Shown here: piece by piece, positions 62,928 through 64,000 of the stretch
Position numbering within the stretch: the first letter of the stretch is position 1
How the letters are laid out: every line of letters starts with the position of its first letter
Origin: Adiantum capillus-veneris
Taxonomy: Eukaryota; Streptophyta; Polypodiopsida; Polypodiales; Pteridaceae
DNA: 64,000 bases
Reading direction: 5' to 3'
NCBI GenBank assembly: GCA_014529385.2
Contig: CM043951.1
Location: 109,532,469-109,596,468, forward strand
The notes under the pieces: model-generated
The model's input: the letters and a program-made list of their open reading frames with translations, nothing else
Databases searched by the model: none
Told to the model about the DNA's origin: nothing
Made by a program: the position numbers and the translations under genes

Positions 62928-63360
62928 TATTTTTTCCAAGGCAAGCTCAAAACTTAGCCGGGATTTTGCAACCTTAGCCGATTAAAAATACACTAAATCT
63001 CGATTTTTTTCGAACATCGCTCAGCACCTCTCCAAAGTAGGTATGAGGACTTTCAAGAGGAGGCACCCTCTTGCAAAGTATGGTTGTTTCAACGAGCATG
63101 TTTAGTGAATCATTCTGTAGGAATGCACATCGATGTGCATACCTACAAACAATAAGCCAACATGAAAAAGACATTTAGTTTGTGGGGCCATTTGTCTTTG
63201 AGCATGTCTAAATATGTATGTAGGTATTTTTTGCACATACTATTCACTAAACATGCTAGTTGCTTCTTGAGAAACAACCATACTTTGAAGGAGGGTGGCT
63301 CTTCTTAAAAGTTGCCAGACCTACTACTTTTGAGAGGTGCTCCTCTTGACCCTTTTTTCT
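62928..63360. repeat. Second inverted-repeat cluster
   Basis: AAAGTATGGTTGTTTC..GCATGTTTAGTGAAT (63075-63110) faces ATTCACTAAACATGC..GAAACAACCATACTTT (63242-63287). Between them is the 32-bp palindrome copy at 63116-63147. Flanking words GAGAGGTGCTCCTCTTGACCC (63332-63352) are shared with the fold-back element at 62211. Confidence 0.7.
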
Positions 63361-63944
63361 GAGAGGTGGGTTGGACTTCTTTGCTGACGTACATGCATGA
63401 AACAAGGATTGTAGTGCAAGATGATGCATGTCCAGTGTACCTGTTGCATTTGCTGGCCATGGTCATTGAGACCTTCAAGAGGTGGCGTATATTCAAGATG
63501 GACGAGGCGACGCGTGGCAGAGAGGGGATGGGTAGGAGAGGAGGGGATGTGTCAGGGAATACTAGTTAAGGAATCTAGCTGATATTTGAAATTTTTTAGG
63601 CTTGTGGGCAAGCCTCTCCCTAAAAATAAACATAGCACAAAACACTTCACGCCGGCGTGCAGTGTTTGTGGCAGGAGGCTAATAATTAATTGAGAAGCTA
63701 AACACTAAGGTGAGATTGTTGTTTCTATGGACGTGCACAGGCGTGCATGGATTTTGGAGATAGACCAAGCTTGTGAAGATCGCAATCGCAAATTGTACGT
63801 AGAGTTGATGCAAAGAACCTGTGACTTATCGAAGAAATTGGAGGGAGAGCACAAAATTCGGACGCACATGGGAGATTCTGAAGGATATCCATACCCACCC
63901 ACACCCTTGTCTGGCGCTCAACTCCATGTCTGCAAATAGCTAGT

Positions 63945-63945
<1 letters not shown>
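63361..63945. other. No firm gene; one 70-codon ORF of unknown value
   Basis: ORF 63727-63939 (MDVHRRAWILEIDQACEDRN...) ends just before a CT microsatellite. It has no recognised domain and could be a chance frame or an exon of a gene beyond the edge. Confidence 0.25.

Positions 63946-63992
<47 letters not shown>
63946..63992 (+). repeat. CT microsatellite
   Basis: About 23 CT dinucleotides at the right edge. Confidence 0.95.
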
Positions 63993-63994
<2 letters not shown>

Positions 63995-64000
63995 CTTAGT

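Overview
This is a stretch of nuclear DNA from a land plant. The evidence is stacked Ty1/copia and Ty3/gypsy LTR retrotransposons, plant-type primer-binding sites (TGGTATCAGAGC-like), Tat-type gypsy pol with an extra archaeal-type RNase H, long CT and CA microsatellites, and one single-copy-looking gene whose protein resembles an uncharacterised plant family. The species cannot be told from the sequence. A large, repeat-rich genome (fern, lycophyte or gymnosperm) is a guess. All function statements rest on motif reading and memory of families; no search was run.

Layout. 1-1500: end of an unidentified LTR-like repeat, then the 3' end and LTR start of a gypsy-like element. 2.9-7.4 kb: decayed copia on the + strand (gag, protease, integrase, RT, RNase H, PPT, 3' LTR). 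8.4-9.4 kb: a minus-strand poly(A) retroposon with a perfect 16-bp target duplication. 12.36-14.24 kb: the only convincing host gene, a 626-aa intronless ORF. 15-20 kb: a tRNA-like piece, a minus-strand gypsy integrase fragment, an LTR and repeats.

21.2-26.6 kb: the most interesting object, a 5,333-bp LTR element with 377-bp LTRs that differ at one base and a perfect 5-bp target duplication (CGCGG). It has an intact 663-aa Gag. Where pol should be there is a 403-520-aa ORF of unknown function, then one in-frame UAG, then a 293-codon coiled-coil ORF. It has no RT, RNase H or integrase, so it must be mobilised in trans. It sits inside the LTR of an older, minus-strand copia-type element.

27.4-37.9 kb: a copia LTR, gag and protease on the + strand, split by two related short-LTR elements in opposite orientation (28038-30951 and 31255-36804, each with a target duplication) and by a 43-bp inverted repeat. 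38-45 kb: AT-rich, strand-biased DNA with palindromes and the 5' ends of two minus-strand gypsy elements. 47.0-48.6 kb: a + strand gypsy RNase H and RT fragment. 48.6-56.6 kb: a minus-strand Tat-type gypsy element (gag, protease, RT, RNase H, archaeal-type RNase H, integrase, 1.24-kb LTR) carrying a 647-bp solo-LTR-like insertion. 56.6-60.7 kb: a second minus-strand gypsy, truncated in its integrase. 61-64 kb: minisatellite, microsatellites and a fold-back region built on a recurring 32-bp palindrome.

The window is mainly a record of nested insertions. Apart from the young Gag-only element and the host gene, nearly all coding remnants carry stops or frameshifts.
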